Part shown: positions 17,338-26,546 of the stretch, piece after piece
Layout of the letters: every line of letters begins with the position of its first letter
How positions within the stretch are numbered: the stretch's first letter is position 1
NCBI RefSeq assembly: GCF_004000785.1
Contig: NZ_BILX01000009.1
Span: forward strand, 62,001-126,000
Origin: Paenibacillus ehimensis NBRC 15659
Lineage (GTDB): Bacteria > Bacillota > Bacilli > Paenibacillales > NBRC-103111
Reading direction: 5' to 3'
DNA length: 64,000 nt
The notes under the pieces: model-generated
Told to the model about the DNA's origin: nothing
Seen by the model: the letters and a program-made list of their open reading frames with translations, nothing else
The model's database searches: none
Translations under genes and position numbers: made by a program

Positions 17338-18759
17338 ATGGATAAGATGAATTGGCTGGAGCAAATGACACAGAAGCAGCCGGAGGATGCGCAGACCTGG
17401 TTCTGGCTCGGCAAGGAATACGAAGCCGCGGAACGCTGGCTTGATGCGATTCAGGCGTTCTCCAAGGGCTTGACACAAGCCCGGGACGACGCTCTGCGCA
17501 GCGAAATCGTCGCCGCGTTGTCCCAGGTGACGGCGCGGTTGCAGCAGCAGGGCGCGGCGGCAAGCGCTCCGTCACCGTCGATGGCCGGTGATGGGGAGTC
17601 GCGGTCCGAAGACCGGCCGGACACATCCGGCGGCACCCCGACGCAGCTCTTTCCCGACCGGGGGCCGGAAGCGGAAAGCTCTGCGCCGGAGCGAGAGGAC
17701 CGGTCCGAGAAGCGTGCGGAGTGGCATGACGAGCTGTTCGGGGAGCCGAAGCCGGAGGAAGACGGGCCGGACGAAGACGAGGCGGATTTCCGCGGCGTTC
17801 CGGGCAGGCAGACGACGGCGTTCCGTCCGAAGGTACACCCGGGGCTGCAGGTGGTGGCAGGCGGCAAAGAACCGGCTCCCGAGCGGAGATCCAACGTTCC
17901 GGTCATTACGTTCGAGCACGTGGCGGGCCTCAAGGACTTGAAGAAGACGATCCAGATGAAGATCATCAGTCCGTTTTTCAACCAGGGCTTGTTCGCCAAG
18001 TTTCGGAAGAAGACGGGCGGCGGCGTGCTGCTGTACGGACCGCCCGGCTGCGGGAAGACGTATATGGCCCGGGCGACCGCGGGAGAATGCCGGGCGAAGT
18101 TTATTACGGTGCACATTACGGATATTTTGGACCCGTACATCGGGATAAGCGAACGCAATCTGAAGGAAATGTTCGATAAAGCAAGGGCGCAGCGGCCTAG
18201 CGTCATGTTTTTCGACGAAATCGACGCCATCGGCTTCAACCGCTCCAAATCGTCCTCGCTCACGAGAGGCTTGGTCGATACGTTTCTGCACGAGATGGAC
18301 GGCATCGACAGCGACACGGACCACCTGCTCATCATCGGTGCGACCAATATGCCGTGGGACGTCGACAACGCGCTGAAGCGTCCCGGCCGGTTCGACCGTC
18401 TGGTCTTCGTCGAGCCTCCCGATGTGGAGGCGAGGCAGCACATTTTCGCGCTGCAGATGCAGGATCGGTATGCGGAGAAGCTGGACACGGCCAAGCTGGC
18501 GAAAGCGACGGAGTTTTTCTCCGGCGCGGACATCGCGAACGTGTGCGAGCGGGCAGTGGAGCGGGTGCTGGTGGAAATTCTCGAAACCGGGGTCGAGCGT
18601 CCGGTCCGGATGCGGGATATGGAGGAAGCGCTGGTGGAGGTGCAGCCCTCGACGCTGGATTGGCTGCGGACGGCCAAAAACTACGTCAAGTACGCCAATC
18701 AGGGCGGGATGTACAACGATATCGAGCGGTATTTGCGCAAGCACGGAAAGCATATTTGA
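17338..18759 (+). CDS. AAA+ ATPase with N-terminal TPR-like region
   Basis: 473 residues. Residues 1-65 form a TPR-like helical unit (LEQMTQKQPEDAQTWFWLGK). Residues 75-165 are an acidic, Pro-rich, disordered linker. Residues 185-470 are one classical AAA domain: Walker A GPPGCGKT (234-241), Walker B VMFFDEIDAIG (about 290-300), sensor 1 IIGATN and the arginine-finger region KRPGRFDRLVF. The AAA domain is of the FtsH/Cdc48/Vps4 class but has no protease or second AAA domain. Such enzymes remodel or extract proteins; the target is unknown. The start almost abuts the TPR gene stop. A strong terminator follows at 18850. Confidence 0.9.
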   Translation: MDKMNWLEQMTQKQPEDAQTWFWLGKEYEAAERWLDAIQAFSKGLTQARDDALRSEIVAALSQVTARLQQQGAAASAPSPSMAGDGESRSEDRPDTSGGTPTQLFPDRGPEAESSAPEREDRSEKRAEWHDELFGEPKPEEDGPDEDEADFRGVPGRQTTAFRPKVHPGLQVVAGGKEPAPERRSNVPVITFEHVAGLKDLKKTIQMKIISPFFNQGLFAKFRKKTGGGVLLYGPPGCGKTYMARATAGECRAKFITVHITDILDPYIGISERNLKEMFDKARAQRPSVMFFDEIDAIGFNRSKSSSLTRGLVDTFLHEMDGIDSDTDHLLIIGATNMPWDVDNALKRPGRFDRLVFVEPPDVEARQHIFALQMQDRYAEKLDTAKLAKATEFFSGADIANVCERAVERVLVEILETGVERPVRMRDMEEALVEVQPSTLDWLRTAKNYVKYANQGGMYNDIERYLRKHGKHI

Positions 18760-18849
18760 CCGGCTGGCGCGCTATGCCGGGTTGCCCCGAAACAAGTTGA
18801 AAGTCGAAGTCCGGAATGCTATCATTTAAGTACCATCATCACTATGGAA

Positions 18850-18887
18850 GAGGAGCCCGATTGTTGCGTTTCGGGCTTCTCTTTTTT
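18850..18887 (+). terminator. Rho-independent terminator
   Basis: GAGGAGCCCGA pairs with TCGGGCTTCTC (one G-U) around a 10-base loop, then TTTTTT. It closes the membrane protein/TPR/AAA operon. Confidence 0.92.
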
Positions 18888-19002
18888 GTAGAACCGGACC
18901 TGGGGAGGAGCCGCTGTGCCTAAGGCCGGAAAGTCCGGCGAAGACGCCTACCACGAGGTATGATTTGAAATTGGAGAGAAAACAACACGGGATGGAGTGC
19001 GG

Positions 19003-20052
19003 ATGATGAAACGTGCTGGAAGGATGGCTGTTCTGGCGCTGCTTGTTGCGACGGTCATGCCGGGGTGCGGAATCGGCGACGAGCCGTTGACCGGGAAGGA
19101 GCCGCGGGGGCAGGCGGCTTCTCCCCAGCCGGGGACGCCGGGTTCGGAGCCGGTCCGCGGCAAGGACTTGCTGAAGCAGCTGGACAGGACCGCTTCGAGA
19201 GCGAAGGAAGCCCGGGAAATTACGGCGTTTCTGGACGCCAACTTGAAGCATGCCGACGTGAAGACGGCGGACAAAATGCTGCTCCGGCTTGAGCAGTATT
19301 ACGATCAGCTGCTGCCCGGGGTGAATGCCAATTTCAAGCGCATGCTGGAGCAGCCGGGAACGGCCGAGCAGCTGCGCGAGCTCGGGTTCCCCCTCGATTT
19401 TCACAAAATTCAGAACGACGATACGCTGAAGCAATGGCTCCTGCGGCAATCCGAAGGAAAGCTTGCGCTGGACATGAGCGATGGCGATTTCTATTGGAAA
19501 ATCGATTATGAGGCTGTGAAGAAAGCGTACGCTTCTTTCGCATCTGACGATCTGAAGGCGTACCTTGCCATCCGGGCGGCGGAGTCGAACAAGACGTTTT
19601 TCGATGACGGGCGTCTGCTGATCGGACGCGGCGAGCTTGCGGATCGCATCTTGCAGGCGGAGAACTACTTGACCCGCTATCCCTCCGGCCATCGAAGGAG
19701 CGAAATCAAAGCGCTGTATGTCGATTATATGGAGCAGTACATTCACGGGTACCGGTACGATGCCATCGATGAAAGCACGATGAAGCTGCTCCCGGAGGTC
19801 AAGCAGAGCTACGAGCAGTTAGTGAGGCGGCATCCGGATACGAAGACGGCGCATATTGTGCAGGATTACTTGGAGGAGATTAACAGGAACAAGGACGTCA
19901 TCTACCATCCCGGCAAAAAAGGGGAGAGCATTATCGGCGAGCCGAAGCGGAATATCGGCGAGTTTTGGAGCGGGCTTCGTGGCCGGATAGATGCCGCATT
20001 CCATGCAATGAAGCAGCAGACGGGCGGCAGAAGCGACGATAAAGCTGAATAA
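19003..20052 (+). CDS. Predicted lipoprotein of unknown function
   Basis: About 349 residues. The signal peptide ends in VMPGCG, a permissive lipobox (Cys near 23), then a Pro/Gly/Lys-rich linker, then an all-helical domain without recognised signature. The helical pattern (LADRILQAENYLTRYPSG; SYEQLVRRHPDTKTAHIVQD) resembles TPR-like or BamD-like repeats. The start could be either of two adjacent ATGs after GATGGAG. It lies between the AAA operon and the AI-2E permease, all co-directional. Function unknown; an extracytoplasmic partner of the neighbours is possible. Confidence 0.75.
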   Translation: MMKRAGRMAVLALLVATVMPGCGIGDEPLTGKEPRGQAASPQPGTPGSEPVRGKDLLKQLDRTASRAKEAREITAFLDANLKHADVKTADKMLLRLEQYYDQLLPGVNANFKRMLEQPGTAEQLRELGFPLDFHKIQNDDTLKQWLLRQSEGKLALDMSDGDFYWKIDYEAVKKAYASFASDDLKAYLAIRAAESNKTFFDDGRLLIGRGELADRILQAENYLTRYPSGHRRSEIKALYVDYMEQYIHGYRYDAIDESTMKLLPEVKQSYEQLVRRHPDTKTAHIVQDYLEEINRNKDVIYHPGKKGESIIGEPKRNIGEFWSGLRGRIDAAFHAMKQQTGGRSDDKAE

Positions 20053-20220
20053 AAACCGTAAATAGGACGATAAATGCTAATGGAACCTTTGAAAAAGTAA
20101 GTGACGGTCTGAAATTTGTGTCGAATCGGGCACATTTTCCTGAAACTTTCGTTCCCTTTGCTTCGTATACTGCATGGGAAGTTTTATTCCTTATTCCGGC
20201 GGCGACAGGAGATTAGATGT

Positions 20221-21252
20221 ATGGAATGGCTCAAAACGATGTTTTCCAATCTGACGGTAAGACGATTCGCCATATTGCTCATAGTTTGCTTTCTGCTGTT
20301 CCAGATTCGGGATATGCTGAATTTGGTGCTGCTGACCTTCCTGTTCACCTTCATCATGTACCGTCTGCAAGGGTATGTCACGGCACAGTTGAACCGCTTT
20401 ATCCGGATCAACAGCAAGACGGTCGTGATCCTGCTGTATTTGATGATTTGCGGCCTGTTGGGCTGGGCCATTGCGTACAATCTGCCCAAGGTTATCGTTC
20501 AGATCAAGCAGCTGTACGATGTCGTGTTTACCTTGATGAACTCCCCCCATCCGGATGATGAGCTGTCCAGATGGATCGCGGGCATCTTGAAGGAATTGAA
20601 TCTGCAATCGTATGTGAAGCAAGGCTTCGAATATGTGCTCAAGATCAGCAACTGGGGAACGACGTTTATTTTCGCGCTGCTGCTCAGCCTCTTTTTCATC
20701 CTGGAAAAGAACCGGATCGTCCGGTTTACCTCTAAGTTTCAAACCAGCAAAATCGCTTGGCTCTATAACGAGCTGGAGTATTTCGGCCGGAAGTTCGTGC
20801 TTTCCTTCGGGAAGGTGATTGAAGCGCAGCTGCTGATCGCCGTATTCAATACGATTTTTACGATGATCGGGTTATGGATACTGGGCTATCCGTATTTGTT
20901 CGCGCTGTCGATTATGGTGTTCCTGCTCAGCTTGATTCCGGTGGCGGGCGTTATTATTTCGCTTATTCCGCTTTGCATTATCGGTTACACGCTGGGCGGC
21001 TTGCTGATGGTTGTCTATGTCATCGTGATGATTACCATCCTGCACTTCCTGGAAGGGTATTTCCTGAACCCGAAGCTGATGTCGTCCAAAACGAACCTGC
21101 CGATGTTCTATACGTTTATCATTCTCATCTTCTCCGAGCACTATTTCGGGGTATGGGGGCTCATTATCGGGATTCCGGTCTTCGTCTTCCTGCTGGACAT
21201 TCTCGACGTGAACGTGGACGAACGCTCCGGCAAGGGGGGAGCGGCAAGCTGA
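20221..21252 (+). CDS. AI-2E family (PerM-like) transporter
   Basis: 343 residues with about seven or eight membrane segments and the soluble loop after the third, as in PF01594 proteins. The C-terminal signature is present (FLNPKLMSSKTNLPMFYTFI, then FSEHYFGVWGLIIGIPVFVF). Members export small molecules or ions (TqsA, Na+/H+ types); the substrate here is unknown. GACAGGAGATTAG precedes the ATG. The frame is open 35 codons further upstream but without a site. It ends at a terminator. Confidence 0.9.
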   Translation: MEWLKTMFSNLTVRRFAILLIVCFLLFQIRDMLNLVLLTFLFTFIMYRLQGYVTAQLNRFIRINSKTVVILLYLMICGLLGWAIAYNLPKVIVQIKQLYDVVFTLMNSPHPDDELSRWIAGILKELNLQSYVKQGFEYVLKISNWGTTFIFALLLSLFFILEKNRIVRFTSKFQTSKIAWLYNELEYFGRKFVLSFGKVIEAQLLIAVFNTIFTMIGLWILGYPYLFALSIMVFLLSLIPVAGVIISLIPLCIIGYTLGGLLMVVYVIVMITILHFLEGYFLNPKLMSSKTNLPMFYTFIILIFSEHYFGVWGLIIGIPVFVFLLDILDVNVDERSGKGGAAS

Positions 21253-21284
21253 TTGCCTAAGAGCCATAGCAGAACTTAAGACAG

Positions 21285-21307
21285 GGCGCCTTCGGGTGCC
21301 TTTTTTT
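21285..21307 (+). terminator. Rho-independent terminator
   Basis: GGCGCC, TTCG tetraloop, GGTGCC, then seven T. Confidence 0.9.
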
Positions 21308-21414
21308 GTTGAACTCAAGCGAACCCCGTACCATAATTCGACAAAAAAGGATGTTGGCCGGCCTTCGTTTCTAGTATAATCTTCCTAAAAGCATGATGCG
21401 GATGAGGTGGAACA

Positions 21415-23484
21415 ATGAAAAAATTACTGCTCGGCGTCATGCTGGCGCTAGGTTTGCTGATCCACCAGAACGCGCTGGCCGACCCGGCTCCTGCAAGCGG
21501 CGTGCTGTCGGAGAAACCTCCGGCCGAGCCTGCTCAGGCGGTGCAGCCGCCCGCAGAGAAGCCGCAGGAGCCGCCGTCTGCGGTTCCTGCTCCGGCGGAT
21601 GCCGCGCAGTCGGGGGAGATTACCATCTCCGCCGGCACGTTTTTCCTGGTGCTGGGTATAGTGCCGGTTTTGTTTGTCGTGCTCGGCTGCGGACTTGTCT
21701 GCAAGCTGAGGGTCGGATGGCTTCGCCGCAAGGCTCGGCGGCTGTTGGTGAACGTGATGAGCATGTCCGAGGAATTAAGACCTTATGTCGGGAACGCAGA
21801 GGGAAGCACCCAATCGATCGTGAAGCAGGCGGACGAGCAGCTGGCGAATCTGACGGTGGCTGTCAGCAGGCGGTTGACTGTGTTAACGGAGACGAAAATT
21901 TTTTTTCTCCGCTTCATCAAGCTCTCGCGGTTTATTCGCGATTCCAAGGGCGAACTCAAGCGCTTGAGGGCATCCTTTAAGGAGGTTCATGCCGAGGTCC
22001 GCCGTGTTCTGGAAGCCGCCCAAGCTCTGACGCCTCGGCTTCAGCGGCTTGCCGGTCAGCGCGCCGCCGCAGAAGCCGAGGCGAAGAGCCGGACGGCGGA
22101 GCTTGCGTTTCCGCTGACCCAAACGTACGAAGAGCTGGAGCGGCTCCGGCAGGAGCTTGGGCAAGCGTCCGATACGGCGCGGCTCGACCCGGTCGGAGCG
22201 CAGCGGATCGCGTCGCAGGCCGAAGCACGGCTCCAAAGCATCAGCCGGGACGTGAAGGATATTGGCGTCTATCTGAACGAATACCGGGCTTTCCCGGGCC
22301 GGCTGGACGAATCTGAGGCCAAAGTGACGAAGCTTGTGGAACAGCATCGTTTGATTCTGCTTCATATCGATCCTTACGGGAGCCTTGCCGAGGCCCGGCG
22401 GTTGTCGGAAGACCTGCTGGAAGAGCTCAAGGTCGGCGGCCTTGAGCAGGTCAGAGCCACCGCCGCGCAGGTCAACGGCCTCCTAAAGGATGCGGTTGAG
22501 ATGACGCAGCGCCATGCGGCGTTCCGGCGGCAGAACCCGAAGGACATTCAGCATGTGCAAAAAAAGCTGGGGGAATACCGGACAACGGACGCGGCGCTCG
22601 CGCCGGCGTTTGCGGGAACGCGTCAATACTATGCTCAAGAGCATTGGGAGGATATGTGGGCCCGATACCGGGCCGCGGAGCGGCACGTGCAGCAGACGGA
22701 ACAGCGGCTGCCCGAGGTGAAACGGCAGTCCGACGACGAGCATCAGGATTACGATACCGCCAGACGCACTTTGGACGACATGCTTGCACGGCTGGGCGAG
22801 GCCGAGGAGGTACAGCGGCAATGCCGCGGCGTCATCGAGCAGTTGGACCGGGTCTACGGCAGCTTGAAAAGCAGACAGGAGCAGGCGTGGTCGGCCCTTG
22901 AGGAGGCCGTGAGGCTGGTGAAGCAAAACAGTCTGCGCTTCCCCGTGGCGGATCAGGTCGACATGGTGCTCGCAAGAGCGGACTCGTTACATAACGAGCT
23001 GAATCAGCGGTTGTTTGTGCCGCCTTATCGTCTCGCAGTGATTGAACAGCATGTTGGCCGATTAACGGATCTTGTCAATGAATTTGCCGCAACCGTCAAA
23101 CAAAGACTGGATCAGAAGCGGCAGGCGGAGAGAGCGCTCGGTCAAGCGCAATCGAGCTACCGCTCCGCACGCGCCAAGGTAAGATCCAGGATCGAGATTC
23201 GAAGGTTCGAAGGTCCTTATGCTTCCGTTATTCAGCGCGTCGAAGGTCTCATTGCCAGAGGGCATTATATCGAAGCTGTCAACGAATGCCATGATATCGA
23301 TAAAATCGTAGGCGAGATGAAGCGGCTGTATCATAGGGAAATCGAGGAAGAAAGAAGAGCGGCGGCGGCGCGCAGAGCAAGCGCTTCAAGCTCGGGCTTC
23401 TTCGGTTCTTCCGGTTCCTCCCGCACTTCCCGCACATCCGATGACGATGACGGCGGAGGGGATAGCGGAGACGAAGACGAATAG
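21415..23484 (+). CDS. EzrA-like coiled-coil membrane protein with Pro-rich ectodomain and acidic tail
   Basis: 689 residues. Signal peptide (1-22), Pro/Ala/Glu-rich extracellular stretch (23-70), one transmembrane helix (about 75-96), then about 550 residues of long helical coiled coil (105-650). It ends in a low-complexity tail of Ser/Gly and Asp/Glu (655-689). The coiled-coil part (AEARLQSISRDVKDIGVYLN; ARGHYIEAVNECHDIDKIV) resembles the spectrin-like repeats of EzrA, the regulator of FtsZ ring formation. EzrA itself has no signal peptide, no Pro-rich ectodomain and no such tail. GATGAGGTGG precedes the ATG. Monocistronic between two terminators. The EzrA likeness is a reading of pattern, not a search result. 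Confidence 0.75.
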   Translation: MKKLLLGVMLALGLLIHQNALADPAPASGVLSEKPPAEPAQAVQPPAEKPQEPPSAVPAPADAAQSGEITISAGTFFLVLGIVPVLFVVLGCGLVCKLRVGWLRRKARRLLVNVMSMSEELRPYVGNAEGSTQSIVKQADEQLANLTVAVSRRLTVLTETKIFFLRFIKLSRFIRDSKGELKRLRASFKEVHAEVRRVLEAAQALTPRLQRLAGQRAAAEAEAKSRTAELAFPLTQTYEELERLRQELGQASDTARLDPVGAQRIASQAEARLQSISRDVKDIGVYLNEYRAFPGRLDESEAKVTKLVEQHRLILLHIDPYGSLAEARRLSEDLLEELKVGGLEQVRATAAQVNGLLKDAVEMTQRHAAFRRQNPKDIQHVQKKLGEYRTTDAALAPAFAGTRQYYAQEHWEDMWARYRAAERHVQQTEQRLPEVKRQSDDEHQDYDTARRTLDDMLARLGEAEEVQRQCRGVIEQLDRVYGSLKSRQEQAWSALEEAVRLVKQNSLRFPVADQVDMVLARADSLHNELNQRLFVPPYRLAVIEQHVGRLTDLVNEFAATVKQRLDQKRQAERALGQAQSSYRSARAKVRSRIEIRRFEGPYASVIQRVEGLIARGHYIEAVNECHDIDKIVGEMKRLYHREIEEERRAAAARRASASSSGFFGSSGSSRTSRTSDDDDGGGDSGDEDE

Positions 23485-23494
23485 ACGGCGCATG

Positions 23495-23538
23495 AAAAAA
23501 GGCATCGCTCCTGTTTTGCAGGATGCGGTGCCTTTTAC
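23495..23538. terminator. Bidirectional Rho-independent terminator
   Basis: AAAGGCATCGCTCCTG pairs with CAGGATGCGGTGCCTTT around TTTTG with one G-U and one bulge; A and T tracts flank it on both sides. It serves the coiled-coil gene and the convergent CAP-domain gene. Confidence 0.85.
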
Positions 23539-23571
23539 ATTTGATACGGTTCCACACAGGGCTGTCCACCA

Positions 23572-25224
23572 TCAGTAGGTAATCATGACCGTCCGCGTAG
23601 CCTCGGCATACTCCACTTTGGCCCCCAGCACTTCAGCCAGCAGGCGGACCGGGACCATCGTGTTGTCGCCGACCAGCCGGGCGGGCGTATCGGTTTGACG
23701 CAGGTCGCCGTTCACTTCGTAGGCGTTTTTCGTCGTGTGCAGTGTGACCTTAAGCGTTCCTTTCGTATACACGGCCGCGCGCTGCTGCTCGTCCCATTCC
23801 ACGTTCGCTCCGAGCGCTGCGGCCAGATCGCGGATATACAAGTACGAGGAGCCGTCGACGATGACCGGCGTTCTCTGCATCGGGAAGGAGACGCCGTCGA
23901 CCGAATAGCTGCTGTCATCCAGCCCGAAGCTGGCTTTGCGCTGAATCGGCAGCACGGTGACCGCCTGCTTAATGTAATCGGAGGCATTCCGGTGAAGCTT
24001 CGTTTTGCCGAGCTGCGGCTGCGGTTCCGTCGTGAAATTCCATTCTTTCGTTTCGGTGGTTGTGGTGCCGTCTTTTTTGGCCACTTGCAGGCTCAGCTTG
24101 ACAAGGTAAGTCTGATCGGCTTGCAGCGGCTTGCGCGGCAGCAAAATGACGGCATTGGTCAATTTGTCGTCGTTGTCGGGCGAATTCACGAACAAGTCGA
24201 CCTTCTGCTTCGCATTGTCGGTCAGCTCGGCGCTCACCAGCTTGATTTTGTCCACGTTCTCGCCGAAATATTGGGCCATGATCGGATAGCCGACAGGGTA
24301 ATTGCCGCTGGTATGCATACGCAGCGGGTCGGGGGCTTCATTCCCGTCAAAGGACGTAGGCACATATCGGTCCCCGTCCGCCGGCGAGACGACGATCGGC
24401 GAGGACTCGCTTGATCCGAAGCCGAATTCGATGATCGTATAATCGCCTACTTTGGCAATCCCGACTTCTTTGGCATCCGGGTTCAAGAAGGGAGAACGGT
24501 GGTATGGCGCGTCGAACAGCACGTCGACCGTCTCGCTGATCGATCCTACGTGATATGCAGCGTCTTCCCCGAGCTTGGCCGAATACCCGTAGTACGCGGC
24601 GCGCTCCAGCGGCGACTGGCCGAAAAATCCGGTCTTGTTCGGGTTCTGGTCGTGCAGGCTCTCTTGGCTTTTGTCGCTTTGCGCGATTTTGTTCGCATCC
24701 AAATATTTCGCATGCGCCTTCGCCATGGCGAGCAGCCGCTCGTTCATTTGAAGCTTGGGCAGTCCGTACAGCACCCGGTAGTCGTTAATAGCCGCGAGCC
24801 CGGCGAGTTCCTCCGGGGTAGGAGCCTCGAAGCGGCTGACCGCGTCTTTCGCTACGGTAAACGACCACGATTGCTCGATAGGCTTATAGCCGGGATAGGT
24901 GATCGACATTTGCACGGTATAATTTCCGGGCGCGAGATCTTTATCGGGCGTATACGTGAACGTCCCTTTGCTATGGTCGTAACTGGCAGGCACGCTCTGC
25001 CCGTTCAGCGTCATGGTGTAAGACGAGGGCGCAAAAGCCAAATCGGTATCGAAATAAAACGTAAGATTCGGCTTGGTGACGCCGACGGTTCCTTTGGGAG
25101 CCGCCTCGTAAGAATAGGAGGACGCTTGGGCTTGGGGGACGGGAAGTGTCAGACCGATACACCAGAGCATCAGCGCCAAGGATAAGAGCATCAGAGATTT
25201 GCCCGGGCGGGCGGTTGAATTCAA
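23572..25224 (-). CDS. Secreted CAP-domain protein with C-terminal stalk (copper amine oxidase N-like) domain
   Basis: 550 residues. Signal peptide (about 1-34), an Ig-like domain (about 40-127, TFTYTPDKDLAPGNYTVQMS), a CAP/SCP domain (about 140-280, with INDYRVLYGLPKLQMNERLL and the AAYHVGSISETVDVLF region), a further beta domain (about 290-410) and a C-terminal stalk domain (about 440-549, PARLVGDNTMVPVRLLAEVL). Bacterial CAP proteins include YkwD-like spore or wall proteins; function unproven. The start is TTG with GGAGGAATTTCCG upstream. Monocistronic. Confidence 0.85.
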   Translation of the reverse strand: MNSTARPGKSLMLLSLALMLWCIGLTLPVPQAQASSYSYEAAPKGTVGVTKPNLTFYFDTDLAFAPSSYTMTLNGQSVPASYDHSKGTFTYTPDKDLAPGNYTVQMSITYPGYKPIEQSWSFTVAKDAVSRFEAPTPEELAGLAAINDYRVLYGLPKLQMNERLLAMAKAHAKYLDANKIAQSDKSQESLHDQNPNKTGFFGQSPLERAAYYGYSAKLGEDAAYHVGSISETVDVLFDAPYHRSPFLNPDAKEVGIAKVGDYTIIEFGFGSSESSPIVVSPADGDRYVPTSFDGNEAPDPLRMHTSGNYPVGYPIMAQYFGENVDKIKLVSAELTDNAKQKVDLFVNSPDNDDKLTNAVILLPRKPLQADQTYLVKLSLQVAKKDGTTTTETKEWNFTTEPQPQLGKTKLHRNASDYIKQAVTVLPIQRKASFGLDDSSYSVDGVSFPMQRTPVIVDGSSYLYIRDLAAALGANVEWDEQQRAAVYTKGTLKVTLHTTKNAYEVNGDLRQTDTPARLVGDNTMVPVRLLAEVLGAKVEYAEATRTVMITY

Positions 25225-25370
25225 CGGAAATTCCTCCTTGCTAAATGATTTTTAGGGGTGCGGACTTCCTCTTTTTAACTATTCGGCGTTTGCGCGGGAA
25301 ACCCTTTTTCGAAAAAATTTCCAGACTGTGGCGGCGAGAAGGGTAAGGAGCAACAATAGCGGGAAATTGT

Positions 25371-25389
25371 GATAATGATAATCATTGTC
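25371..25389. promoter_or_regulatory. Fur box
   Basis: GATAATGATAATCATTGTC matches the 19-base Fur consensus at 18 positions (G instead of A at position 17). It lies 70 bases upstream of the iron-binding lipoprotein start. Confidence 0.92.
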
Positions 25390-25458
25390 ACCAAGAAGTT
25401 GATTTGCTATAATGAGTGCCGACCGGAAGATCATACCTATGCAAAGGGGATACATAAC

Positions 25459-26484
25459 GTGAAACTTCTTAAGCCTCTTTTCCCGCTGGCTGTTATCGTC
25501 TTGATCAGCGCCTTGCTGTTCGGCTGCTCTAAAGAAGGCACACCGGACAAGTCGGCCGAAGCCAAACCGGCTTCGACCGAGACGAAATCCGCATCGGGTG
25601 AGACGAAAAACGCAGGCTCCGCTGCCGCTCTAACCATCAAGCATGACCTAGGCGAAACGCCGGTTCCCAGCTCCCCGCAGAAGATTGTCGTGCTGGAGCT
25701 GGGCTTCATCGACGCGCTGCTGGATGTCGGCGTGAAGCCGACCGGCGTCGCCGACGACAATAAACCGAATCTGATCGCTGCCGAGGTGCTGAAAAAAATC
25801 GAGGGCTACACCCCGGTGGGCACCCGCGCGCAGCCCAGCTTGGAGAAGATCAAGATGCTGCAGCCCGATCTGATTATCGCGGATACGGACCGGCATAAAA
25901 ATGCGTATGCGGAATTGTCCAAAATCGCGCCGACGATCGCCTTGAAAAACTTGAACGCCAATTACGAGGATACGCTGAAGGCGGCGCTTACGGTCGCCGA
26001 GGCTGTCGGGAAACGCAGCGAGATGGAGAAGGTGATCGAAGCCCACAAGACCAAGCTCAAGGCGCTGCAGGCCAAAGCGCCGCAAGGGAAGCCGAGCGTG
26101 CTGCTCATCGGCAATACGGACAGCGAAATCGCCGTGCGTAGTCCGGAATTCTTCACCTCGCAGCTGTTGATGCAGTTCGGATATACGTATGCTTTGAAGG
26201 ATGCTTCGAAATACGCGGCTACCTCGACGAACGCCAATCTGACGTTGGAGCAGCTCCTCGAAATCGATCCCGACACGATCGTGCTGATGTCCGCCGACAG
26301 CGACAAGCGGGACAAGGAGGGCAGCCGGCCCGTCCAGAAAGACCCGCTGTGGAAGGACCTCAAAGCAGTGAAAAACAAGCAGGTATATGAGGTGGACCGG
26401 TATGCCTGGTCGCTCCGCCGCAGTGTGCAGGGGGCTAATGTGATGATCGAACAGGCGGAGAACCTGCTATTCGCAGCCAAATGA
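25459..26484 (+). CDS. Iron ABC transporter substrate-binding lipoprotein
   Basis: 341 residues. Signal peptide with lipobox ALLFGCSKEG (Cys about 20), low-complexity Lys/Ala/Ser/Thr linker, then a class III binding fold: TIKHDLGETPVPSSPQKIVV, VKPTGVADDNKPN and LEKIKMLQPDLIIADTDR. It resembles YfiY/FecB-type siderophore or ferric-citrate binding proteins. A GTG start after AAAGGGGATACATAAC is preferred; the frame is open further up, but that would place the Fur box inside the gene. The two permeases follow. Confidence 0.9.
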   Translation: MKLLKPLFPLAVIVLISALLFGCSKEGTPDKSAEAKPASTETKSASGETKNAGSAAALTIKHDLGETPVPSSPQKIVVLELGFIDALLDVGVKPTGVADDNKPNLIAAEVLKKIEGYTPVGTRAQPSLEKIKMLQPDLIIADTDRHKNAYAELSKIAPTIALKNLNANYEDTLKAALTVAEAVGKRSEMEKVIEAHKTKLKALQAKAPQGKPSVLLIGNTDSEIAVRSPEFFTSQLLMQFGYTYALKDASKYAATSTNANLTLEQLLEIDPDTIVLMSADSDKRDKEGSRPVQKDPLWKDLKAVKNKQVYEVDRYAWSLRRSVQGANVMIEQAENLLFAAK

Positions 26485-26546
26485 CCCCGGTCCGGTACTC
26501 TGTGGCACGAGTTCGGCAGATTCGATAGCGAAGGGGTCGGGTACTA

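Noticed and set aside
17451-18753. Two long frames antisense to the AAA ATPase
   Set aside because: Ser/Arg-rich mirror translations without start sites; the ATPase has all AAA motifs.
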